Positions 7,152 to 14,293 of a stretch of DNA of 64,000 bases are shown here, one piece after another. Source of the DNA: Cupriavidus gilardii (GTDB lineage Bacteria; Pseudomonadota; Gammaproteobacteria; Burkholderiales; Burkholderiaceae); assembly GCF_013314895.1 (NCBI RefSeq), contig NZ_JABTYE010000006.1, forward strand, positions 186,001-250,000. The letters run 5' to 3'. The position numbers and the translations under genes are program-made. The number at the start of each line of letters is the position of its first letter. Within the stretch, counting starts at the first letter, position 1. Under the pieces are notes generated by a model. That model did not search any database, was not told the DNA's origin, and worked only from the letters and a program-made list of their open reading frames with translations.

Positions 7152-9165
7152 GATTCTCCTGTGCGGCTGGCAGTTGGATGATGAAGCGGGCGCCGGCGAT
7201 CTCGTCGTTGCTGCCCGCGTCCTCGGCATCGGGGGCGGCATCGGTGGCGGTATCGACGGCGGTATCGACTGCGGTACCGACGGCGGTATCGAGGTTCCCG
7301 CGGCGATTCTCCGCGCGCAGCGTGCCGCCGAACTCGCGCACGATGCCGGCGGAGATCGCCAGCCCGAGGCCGAGGCCCACGCCCTGCTCCTTGGTGGTGA
7401 AAAACGGCTCGAACAGCCGCGGCATCACGTCGTCGTCGATGCCGCAGCCGCGGTCGGCCACCTCGATCGTGACCCACTGCGGGTCCGCGTGCACGCGGAT
7501 CTCGAGCACGCGGGCTGCGGGGTCCTCGGTAGCGTCCTCGGCCGCGTCGGCGCTGGCGTCCTTCATCGCATCGAGCGCGTTCGACAGCAGATTGACCAGC
7601 ACCTGCTCGAGCCGGTTGCCTTCGCACAGCGCCAGCGGCGACGGCTCGGGCACCGATACGATCAGTTCTGCGCCATCGGCGCGAATGCGCGAGTCCAGCA
7701 GAAACAGCGCGTCGGCGATCACCGTGCCGACCGGCGTGGGCACCGATTGCACCGGCGTCTTGCGTGCGAATTTCTTCAGCTGCGCGGTGATCTTGCCCAT
7801 CCGCTCGACCATCTGGCAGATCACGTTCAGGTTGGTCTCGACCGCCTCGGTCTGGCCGCGGCGGAAGAACACGATGGTGTTGGCCGACAGCGTGCGCAGC
7901 GCCGCCAGCGGCTGGTTCAGCTCGTGCGTGATGCCGGCCGACATCTGGCCGAGCGCCGCCATCTTGCTGGCCTGCACCAGCTCGTCCATCGCCGCCTTCA
8001 GCACCTGTTCGGCGCGCTTGCGCTCGGCGATCTCCTTCTGCAGCTTCAGGTTCGAACCGGACAGCGCCTGCGTGCGCATCGCCACCTTGCGCTCGAGTTC
8101 GTCGTGCGCGCGCTGCAGCGCTTCCTTGGCCGAGCGGTTCTGCGCGGCCGCGCGGCGACGCTGCAGCACGTACAGGATCAGCAGCAGCAGGAAGCCGAGC
8201 GCGAAGGCGGCAATCACCGCGCTGTTGCGCGCCAGCGTGCGGATCGGCTCCATGTCGGACAGCACGATCAGCCGCCAGTCGGTGTCGGCGATGCGGCGGC
8301 TCTGCGCCAGAAACTCGTCGCCATCCGGCATCTGCACCACGCTGATATCGGCCGCGAAGCGGCGCTGCTCGCGAAAGCCGATCGGATCGAGCGAATCGAC
8401 GGTCGAGTACTGCCGCGTGGTGGCGAGCTGCCAGCGCGTTTCGCTGGGCAGCTCGCGCAGCGACTTGAAGCGCCAGTCCGGCTGCGAGCTCAGGAACACG
8501 ATGCCGTTGGCGTCGACCACCAGGATGCGGTCGTCATTGGCGATCCACGGCTCGTCGATCTTGTCCAGATTGACCTTGACGGCGGCCACGCCCAGCATCG
8601 CGCCGTCGCGGACGATCGGCTGCGAGAAGTAGTAGCCCGGTTCGCGGCTGACCGTGCCGATGCCATAGAAGCGGCCGGGCTTGCACTGCATCGCGTCGCG
8701 GAAATACGGCCGGTACGAGAAGTTGATGCCGACGAAGCTGGCCGCCTCGTTCCAGTTGCTCGCAGCCAGCGTCAGGCCGTGGGCGTCCATCACATAGATC
8801 GCCGTCGATTTGGCGGCGGCGTTGACCTCGGCCAGGAAGCGGTTGGCCGCCATCGGCAGGCCGGGCGTTGCCGGTTCGCGCAGCAGCCGCTGCACGTCGT
8901 GGTTCAGCGCGACCACTGCGGGCAGATACTCGTAGCGGCGCATCTCGCTGCGCAGCCCGCCGATATAGGCCTCGATGCGGTGCGCGGTGCCATCGCGCTG
9001 CGCGCGGATGCCGACGCGCTCGCCCCACAGATAGGCGATGGTGACGCCCACCGCCATCACCGCGCAGACCGCCGCGATCGCGGCCGCGCGACGGGCCCGC
9101 CCGCGCGGCCAGGCCGAGGGCGCTATCGCCTGCGTCGCAGCAGAAGTCGCGGAGGAGTCGGTCAT
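7135..9165 (-). CDS. dctB: C4-dicarboxylate sensor histidine kinase DctB
   Basis: Membrane sensor kinase of 676 residues. A first membrane helix (about 27-48) and a second (about 315-336) enclose a periplasmic double-Cache sensor with the segments YVMDAHGLTLAASNWN, SFVGINFSYRPYF, YFSQPIVRDG and RILVVDANGIVF, typical of DctB. A coiled-coil linker leads to the H-box ITHELNQPLAALR (H414), then the ATPase domain with NLLSNALDAMKD, VADRGCGI and GVGLGLGLAIS. The ATG at 9165 is chosen because it precedes the short basic N-terminus; 9189 and 9222 are possible. The C-terminal tail is a Thr/Ala/Val/Asp repeat encoded by a 12-bp tandem array. It is predicted to phosphorylate the DctD encoded immediately downstream. 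Confidence 0.92.
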   Translation of the reverse strand: MTDSSATSAATQAIAPSAWPRGRARRAAAIAAVCAVMAVGVTIAYLWGERVGIRAQRDGTAHRIEAYIGGLRSEMRRYEYLPAVVALNHDVQRLLREPATPGLPMAANRFLAEVNAAAKSTAIYVMDAHGLTLAASNWNEAASFVGINFSYRPYFRDAMQCKPGRFYGIGTVSREPGYYFSQPIVRDGAMLGVAAVKVNLDKIDEPWIANDDRILVVDANGIVFLSSQPDWRFKSLRELPSETRWQLATTRQYSTVDSLDPIGFREQRRFAADISVVQMPDGDEFLAQSRRIADTDWRLIVLSDMEPIRTLARNSAVIAAFALGFLLLLILYVLQRRRAAAQNRSAKEALQRAHDELERKVAMRTQALSGSNLKLQKEIAERKRAEQVLKAAMDELVQASKMAALGQMSAGITHELNQPLAALRTLSANTIVFFRRGQTEAVETNLNVICQMVERMGKITAQLKKFARKTPVQSVPTPVGTVIADALFLLDSRIRADGAELIVSVPEPSPLALCEGNRLEQVLVNLLSNALDAMKDASADAAEDATEDPAARVLEIRVHADPQWVTIEVADRGCGIDDDVMPRLFEPFFTTKEQGVGLGLGLAISAGIVREFGGTLRAENRRGNLDTAVGTAVDTAVDTATDAAPDAEDAGSNDEIAGARFIIQLPAAQENHADAN
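7234..7293 (-). repeat. Tandem 12-bp repeat (5 units) in the dctB 3' end
   Basis: Five units of GGCGGTATCGAC or close variants (plus-strand reading) encode DTAV-type repeats in the DctB tail after the ATPase domain. Confidence 0.92.
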
Positions 9166-9252
9166 ATCGATGGATGACACCGGCGGCATGCGCCAACGAC
9201 CGGCCATTAGGCAAAGCCGCACCCCAGCGCGTCAATCGGCGTAAACATCAGG

Positions 9253-9288
9253 CGCGCCGATGCATCGGATCGTCGATGCATCGGCGCG
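9253..9288. terminator. Perfect 15-bp inverted repeat downstream of the DUF6351 gene
   Basis: Arms 9253-9267 and 9274-9288 (CGCGCCGATGCATCG and its exact complement) are separated by 6 bp. It sits 50 bp beyond the DUF6351 stop codon and about 90 bp upstream of dctB. There is no T-run, so it may act as an mRNA 3' stabiliser, a Rho-independent-like terminator or a protein-binding palindrome. Confidence 0.5.
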
Positions 9289-9337
9289 AGCCCGTCAGCG
9301 CAACCCAATCAGGGCAGCCTCGTTGGCGCAAGGCCGA

Positions 9338-11548
9338 TCAGGGTTGTGTCACATCGAACAGCAGGTTGACCGGCGACGGACCGAACGACAGCCAGGTGCC
9401 CTTCAACGGCTGCTGCTCGACGCCCGGACGAGACCAGTCGCACACGCCGGTCGGGAAGACCGACTGCAGCCGCGCCAGTTGCGTCGGGGTCATCATCACC
9501 CTGTAGTCGGCCGGATCGATCGGCTTGAGCTGGCACTTGACGATATCGTCGGCCAGCGGACCGCCGGCGACCATGCGCGGCGTGGTGCCGGCCGGGTACA
9601 AGGTATTGCACTGGCCCGGGCCGTGCGCGGTCTGCGGCTCCACGATCTTGTTGCCGCCTGCGTCCCAGCACGCATCGACAAGGTCCGCCGGCTTGTTGCG
9701 CACCACCTTTTCGGCCTTGCTGCCCGGGCCGGTGTCGCGCAGCATCGCCGTCAGCCAGCGGTCCATCTGGTCGAAGTTGTCGTCGCGGATGGTGCCCGGT
9801 CCGACGATGACCTGATTGTCCGCATGCCCGTTGGCCGCGATCAGCCGCGCGCGCACCGAGTAGCTATGGATCTTGTTGTGGATGTCGCCGTTGACGCGGT
9901 CGTCGAAATAGTCGCGCTGATCGATGATCGGCGTGGTCGCGAGGCCGCCGCCGGTCGAGGTGATGCGACCCGACTGGTACGCGCGTGCGATCGCGTCGAG
10001 ATCGCCGACGGTGCGCTGCGCAATCTTCTTGAAGTCCACGTCGACGCCGCCGATCTTCTCGTTCAGGTCGATGAACTGGTCGGCCGTGATCATGCCGTCG
10101 TTCAGCGCCTTCAGGCCGTACTGCACGCCGACATTGTCGATCGGCCGCTTGGCGAAGCCGCGCGCGTCCTTGCCGTAGACGTTGACCGTATGGTCGTAGA
10201 CCGTGGCACGCACGCCGGTCGGGTTGTTGACCGGATGGTATTTCTGGTCGGCCGGGAAGCCCGCCGGGAACGACACCACCGGATCGAGACGGCCTGCGCT
10301 GCTGCTCATCGCCGCGATATTGCCCGGCTTCAGATAGCCCGAGATCGCCGAGCGCTGCGCATCGCTGTATTGGCCCGGAGCCGACTGCGTGAAGTACAGA
10401 TGCAGCAGGCGCGAGTCGTGCAGCTTGAAGATCGTCGACGAGGTCACGTCCGGGAACACCGAGGTCACGATGATGCCGTCGAACAGGCCCGGATAGTTGT
10501 CGCCGGTCTGGTGGCTCTGGTAGGCCCCGCCCGAGCCGCCGGTGCCGATCGTGAAGAACGGCACGCCGTAGTTTTCGATCAGCCGTTCCTTGACCATCGC
10601 GATGGTCTCGGACGACAGCAGGTCGTTGCAGTTGTTGCCGAAGGTATTGAGCGAGGCGCTGACCACTGCATAGCCCTTGCGCAGGTGATTGTGGTTCAGC
10701 ACCGCCACCGGCGTGCCCTGCATGTACCAGCCGCCCTGGCAACCGCCGCCCAGCGGATAGACGACCTTGCGGTTCCAGCCCGAAGGCGGCGCCAGCGGGG
10801 TCGGCTCGGCGTCCTTCATCGGATCGTGCAGGATCGCGGTCTGGTAGATCGCGCGATTGATGGTGCCGGTCTCGACGCGGACGATGTACGGCACCGTCGC
10901 ACCCGCGTTGTTGGTGGTGCTGGCCAGATCCCCCGGATACGCGGTGACCGGCGTCGGCAACGGCTTGAAGCTGTTGGCGGTGGAGCGATAGACGTAATGC
11001 ACGCGGCGTTCGACCGAGCAGTTTTCATCGAGCGGCGCGCCGAGCTTGCTGCCGTCCGGCAGCGTGAAGTTCTGCGTCGCGCAGATGTAGGGCTTTTCGT
11101 GCGGGCCGGAGAAGACGGGGCCGGTGATCGGATAGTTGGTCAGCGTCAGCGTGGTGCGCGCCGGGCCGTGCTTGACCTCCAGCGTGTTCTCGCCGAGCTT
11201 GAGTCCGCTGACGATGCCGAGCGCCTCGCCATCGCCGGTCGGCGTGAAGGCATCGCTGACATCGACGCCGTTGACGCTGACCTTGAACTTCTTGCCGGGC
11301 GCGCGCTCGCTGGCGCTCAAGCGGATCAGCGCATCGCCGCCGGTCACGCGCTCGGGCGCGGAAGACAGCACGGTCGCCTCGACCGTGGCCCTGTGTCCGA
11401 GGCCCAGGCCCGGCGCGTTCTCGGCGCTCTGCGGCTGCAGATTGCCGCCGCCATCGTCACCGCCGCCGCATCCGGCGACCAGCAAGGCCGCCACCATTGC
11501 GCCAGTCCCCAAGGACGGCCGCTTCCACCGTGCTGCTGTTTGCCGCAT
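9338..11548 (-). CDS. DUF6351-family lipoprotein, putative alpha/beta hydrolase
   Basis: Exported protein of 736 residues. The ATG at 11548 is preceded by AGGAG and opens a signal with lipobox LVAGC followed by a glycine run, so it is probably a lipoprotein. The N-terminal 200 residues look beta-rich. The central part contains VVYPLGGGCQGGWYMQG and IGTGGSGGAYQSHQ, a nucleophile-elbow-like GGSGG motif, followed by YPGLFDGIIVTSVFPDV, which resembles secreted esterases such as tannase or polyhydroxybutyrate-type hydrolases. I recognise the family as DUF6351 from its overall pattern; no substrate is established to my knowledge. It stands alone between intergenic regions and is not in an obvious operon. 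Confidence 0.75.
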   Translation of the reverse strand: MRQTAARWKRPSLGTGAMVAALLVAGCGGGDDGGGNLQPQSAENAPGLGLGHRATVEATVLSSAPERVTGGDALIRLSASERAPGKKFKVSVNGVDVSDAFTPTGDGEALGIVSGLKLGENTLEVKHGPARTTLTLTNYPITGPVFSGPHEKPYICATQNFTLPDGSKLGAPLDENCSVERRVHYVYRSTANSFKPLPTPVTAYPGDLASTTNNAGATVPYIVRVETGTINRAIYQTAILHDPMKDAEPTPLAPPSGWNRKVVYPLGGGCQGGWYMQGTPVAVLNHNHLRKGYAVVSASLNTFGNNCNDLLSSETIAMVKERLIENYGVPFFTIGTGGSGGAYQSHQTGDNYPGLFDGIIVTSVFPDVTSSTIFKLHDSRLLHLYFTQSAPGQYSDAQRSAISGYLKPGNIAAMSSSAGRLDPVVSFPAGFPADQKYHPVNNPTGVRATVYDHTVNVYGKDARGFAKRPIDNVGVQYGLKALNDGMITADQFIDLNEKIGGVDVDFKKIAQRTVGDLDAIARAYQSGRITSTGGGLATTPIIDQRDYFDDRVNGDIHNKIHSYSVRARLIAANGHADNQVIVGPGTIRDDNFDQMDRWLTAMLRDTGPGSKAEKVVRNKPADLVDACWDAGGNKIVEPQTAHGPGQCNTLYPAGTTPRMVAGGPLADDIVKCQLKPIDPADYRVMMTPTQLARLQSVFPTGVCDWSRPGVEQQPLKGTWLSFGPSPVNLLFDVTQP

Positions 11549-11840
11549 CGTTGTCTCCTGTTTGGCCGGCGTCGCCGGCATTGCCTTTTCCACGCTCCGC
11601 ACGGGAGCGGTCAGCGCGTCTGCCGTCTGTCGCGGCAGCTTGCGAGGCGCCTGCGTTGCAATGGGCGTGCCATTGCGGGCGGGATTGTGCGGCGGAGACT
11701 AAGCCTCTGAAAGACAAGCGCTTTTGCGCGGAGACAATGTCTGCATCGCGGCAGACATGGATGGGAATCCGCACAGCCCCGAGCGGGCGGCGTGCGGAAA
11801 GTCGCGTCGGTGGCCCTAGGTGTTCCAGCGTTCGCGCGTG

Positions 11841-12674
11841 TTAACGGACCCAGGCCGAACACCCTGCCGGCGCGACCGTCCCGCTGACGTACATCGCGCC
11901 ATGCCGGTACAAGAGCAGGCGGTCGACCGTCTCGGCGCCGCTGAGCACCCAGACGCCGCCGCGCTGGTCGGTCCAGACGATACGGGCGTCGGTGCCTTCG
12001 AGCGCGGTAAACAGATGCGCGGGCGCGACGCCGGGGCGCATCACGACGGTGGTGGTGTCGGCCAGTGCCGCGCGGACCGGGAACAGGTTCAGCGCGGCGC
12101 CGAGCAGCGAGCCGCCGACCAGCATGGCGGCGACCCAGCTCGTCGCGATGCCGGGGCCGCGTGGGCCTGCGCCGGAGCGGGGCCCGGCCGGCCTGTTCGT
12201 CTTCCGCATGCGGATGCCGACGATCAGCGGGATGATGCCGAACAGGAACAGCCACAGCAGATCCCACAGCAGGGGATTGGGCGAGTCCATGCGGATGCGA
12301 TGGATGCCGGTGATCCAGTGCGACAGCACGGCATCGACCACGTGCCAGACGCCGAAGCCGATCCAGAAGTTCGCCAGCAGACGTCGCGGCGCATGCGGGA
12401 CGGCGAAGGCATCGCGGCTTCGATACAGCAGCCACAGGCCGATCGCGGCGATCACGTACATCAGCGCGTGGAACACGCCATCGGCCATCACCTGCACGCG
12501 CAGGTCGCCGAGCGCACCGCGTTCGATGCCGGACAGCAGATGGTGCCACTGCAGGATCTGATGCAGCAGGATGCCGTCGAAGAAGCCGCTCATCGCGAAG
12601 CCGAGCGTGTAGCCGGCCCATTCGAACGCGCGGGGATGGGCGGTATCGGCGGAGATGGCAGCGGCGGTCGGCAT
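11841..12674 (-). CDS. DUF2243 membrane protein
   Basis: Protein of 277 residues. Four hydrophobic segments make up the DUF2243 part, which begins with the family's characteristic GFFDGILLHQILQWHHLLS (about 31-49). Histidines H39, H44 and H45 and later HVVDAVLSHW and GIHRIRMD suggest heme or metal coordination. A fifth hydrophobic segment (about 185-205) is followed by a soluble tail of about 75 residues containing TDARIVWTDQRGGVWVLSGAE. The function of the family is unknown. The gene ends 113 bp upstream of the small lipoprotein gene's start direction boundary and shares its strand. Confidence 0.8.
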   Translation of the reverse strand: MPTAAAISADTAHPRAFEWAGYTLGFAMSGFFDGILLHQILQWHHLLSGIERGALGDLRVQVMADGVFHALMYVIAAIGLWLLYRSRDAFAVPHAPRRLLANFWIGFGVWHVVDAVLSHWITGIHRIRMDSPNPLLWDLLWLFLFGIIPLIVGIRMRKTNRPAGPRSGAGPRGPGIATSWVAAMLVGGSLLGAALNLFPVRAALADTTTVVMRPGVAPAHLFTALEGTDARIVWTDQRGGVWVLSGAETVDRLLLYRHGAMYVSGTVAPAGCSAWVR

Positions 12675-12791
12675 GGCAACGCTCCCTGGAAGGAATCGGA
12701 CGCAGTGCTGCTCGAAAAAACCAAGCGGGCCGCATCGACATCGCCAATGGGCCCGCTGACGCGACAGGCAGTCGCAAGTGGGTAGCGGCGC

Positions 12792-13016
12792 TTAACGCGT
12801 GCCGCTCGTGCCCGTAGCGGATCCGCTCGAGCTGCCCGTCGCGCTGCCGCTTGTGCCGGTGGCCGTGCCCGTGCCGGTCCGCGAGGAGTCGGTCGGCGTC
12901 ACGGCGCCCGATCCCGAGACCGAGCCGGACCCGGCCCCGGTGCCGCTGCCCGCGGCGGTACATCCGGCCAGTCCCAGGGCAAAGGCCAGGGTTGCGATAG
13001 AAGCCGTCTTTCTCAT
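12792..13016 (-). CDS. Small Gly/Ser/Thr-rich lipoprotein
   Basis: A 74-residue predicted lipoprotein. The ATG at 13016 has GGAGG a few bases upstream. The signal MRKTASIATLAFALGLAGC carries a lipobox (LAGC, Cys19), and the mature part is almost entirely Gly, Ser, Thr and Ala in TGTS/GSAT-type short repeats with no predicted globular fold. I cannot assign a function; a spacer or surface coat protein is possible. It precedes the DUF2243 gene on the same strand. Confidence 0.7.
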   Translation of the reverse strand: MRKTASIATLAFALGLAGCTAAGSGTGAGSGSVSGSGAVTPTDSSRTGTGTATGTSGSATGSSSGSATGTSGTR

Positions 13017-13402
13017 GTTGTTTTCCTCCAGCGATGCGCTAAGTCCCCGTAGCGCTGACATGAACTCCCGTCATCGGGAGTCGGTCGTCAATATGCAATC
13101 GGCGTTCCAATACATGGCCGCCGGTGCTGCGATGGGTACGGGTCTGCGGGCGCCGAGGCGGAAAACCCTAGCGGCAGCGTAAGACGTACCAATGCTTGTA
13201 AGCTTTGCCAGCGGCGAGGGTCATCACGATGCACGTTGTTGCATGGCGAGGACGGGACGACAAAGGCGCGGAGGTATCGCGGAGATCGCGAGGCGGTCAG
13301 CGGGCGGGGCGTTGCATCGCCGCAGCCACATGGCATGGTGTCGACGGTAGCGAACGCACCAAAGAAAAACGGACGCCGAAGCGTCCGTTTTTCCTTTCAA
13401 CC
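13017..13402. other. Intergenic region upstream of the small lipoprotein gene
   Basis: This 386-bp stretch should contain the lipoprotein promoter and ends with the terminator of tRNA-Phe. I see no supportable gene in it. Confidence 0.5.
13365..13392 (-). terminator. Rho-independent terminator after tRNA-Phe
   Basis: Perfect 12-bp stem (AAAAACGGACGC / GCGTCCGTTTTT) with a CGAA tetraloop. It lies 11 bp beyond the tRNA 3' end and gives a T-run on either strand. Confidence 0.9.
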
Positions 13403-13478
13403 TGGTGGCCTGGGACGGAATCGAACCGCCGACACAAGGATTTTCAATCCTCTGCTCTACCGACTGAGCTACCGGGCC
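13403..13478 (-). tRNA. tRNA-Phe (GAA)
   Basis: A 76-nt tRNA with an encoded CCA end. The D arm (TAGCTCAGTCGGTAGAGC), anticodon loop TTGAAAA with anticodon GAA, and T loop TTCGATT are all present. The acceptor stem GGCCCGG/CCAGGCC has one C-A mismatch at pair 5-68, unusual for this tRNA. The promoter upstream and terminator downstream make it an independent unit. Confidence 0.96.
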
Positions 13479-13489
13479 AAAGAAGCGAA

Positions 13490-13518
13490 ACTATAACAGC
13501 GGGCATGGGACTGGTCAA
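13490..13518 (-). promoter_or_regulatory. Sigma-70-type promoter of tRNA-Phe
   Basis: On the minus strand TTGACC (13513-13518) and TATAGT (13490-13495) are spaced by 17 bp, placing the start site a few bases before the tRNA 5' end at 13478. It lies between the ntrX-like stop codon and the tRNA. Confidence 0.8.
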
Positions 13519-13544
13519 CCCCCTGCCGCCTGGAATCGTCGTCC

Positions 13545-14237
13545 TTATTGCTCGGCCGGCTCCGGCTTGTTTCGGCTCAGCTCGACGCCAAGCTGCTTGA
13601 GCTTGCGATACAGGTGGGTACGCTCCAGGCCCGTCTTTTCGGCCACGCGCGTCATGCTGCCGTGTTCGCGCAGCAGGTGGTATTCGAAGTAGGCGCGCTC
13701 GAACATGTCGCGCGCCTCGCGCAGCGGCATGTCGAAGGAAAACTGCATTTCGGCTTCGGGCACGCGCTGCGGCGTGCCGTTGGCCGCGGCTTCGGCCGGC
13801 GCGGTTTCGGCGGCGCGAGCGGCGGGCTCGGCCGCCGGTGCCGCGGGCGCGGCGGCCGCGCGCGGACGTTCCTGGCCGCGTGCGAGGCCCTGCTCCACCG
13901 CGGACAGCAGCTTCTGCAGCGCGATCGGTTTTTCCAGGAAATTGAGCGCGCCGATCTTGGTCGCTTCCACCGCGGTATCGATGGTCGCGTGCCCGGACAT
14001 CATGATCACGGGCATCGTCAGCTGGCCCTGCGAGGACCATTCCTTGAGCAGCGTCACACCGTCGGTGTCCGGCATCCAGATATCGAGCAGCACCAGGTCG
14101 GGCGTATTGCCGGCACGGTATTCACGGGCTTGTTGCGCGTTTTCGGCTACTTCGACTACATGGCCTTCGTCGCTGAGGATTTCCGAGAGCAGTTCACGGA
14201 TACCCATTTCGTCGTCGACTACGAGGATGGTTGCCAT
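13545..14237 (-). CDS. NtrX-like response regulator lacking the AAA+ domain
   Basis: Regulator of 230 residues. The receiver domain (ILVVDDEMGIRELL, phospho-acceptor in LLDIWMP, K in EKPIALQ) occupies about 1-120. An Ala/Pro/Glu linker of about 40 residues follows, then a C-terminal Fis-type helix-turn-helix (SMTRVAEKTGLERTHLYRKLKQLG). The roughly 240-residue sigma-54 ATPase domain of classical NtrX is missing, so it cannot activate sigma-54 promoters by the usual mechanism and more likely works as a repressor or sigma-70 regulator. It directly follows ntrY, its probable kinase, with a gap of 56 bp. Confidence 0.88.
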   Translation of the reverse strand: MATILVVDDEMGIRELLSEILSDEGHVVEVAENAQQAREYRAGNTPDLVLLDIWMPDTDGVTLLKEWSSQGQLTMPVIMMSGHATIDTAVEATKIGALNFLEKPIALQKLLSAVEQGLARGQERPRAAAAPAAPAAEPAARAAETAPAEAAANGTPQRVPEAEMQFSFDMPLREARDMFERAYFEYHLLREHGSMTRVAEKTGLERTHLYRKLKQLGVELSRNKPEPAEQ

Positions 14238-14293
14238 ACTTTCCTCTTAACCCCTCCGCGGCGTTCCGGGTCGGACCGCATCATCATGCATCA

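Noticed and set aside
5754-9165. dctBD as regulators of the TRAP gene at position 1
   Set aside because: The genes are 6 kb apart with unrelated genes between, and no sigma-54 promoter was recognised upstream of the TRAP gene.
13088-13336. Open frame upstream of the small lipoprotein as a gene
   Set aside because: Composition and lack of start signals argue against it; the region more likely holds only the promoter.
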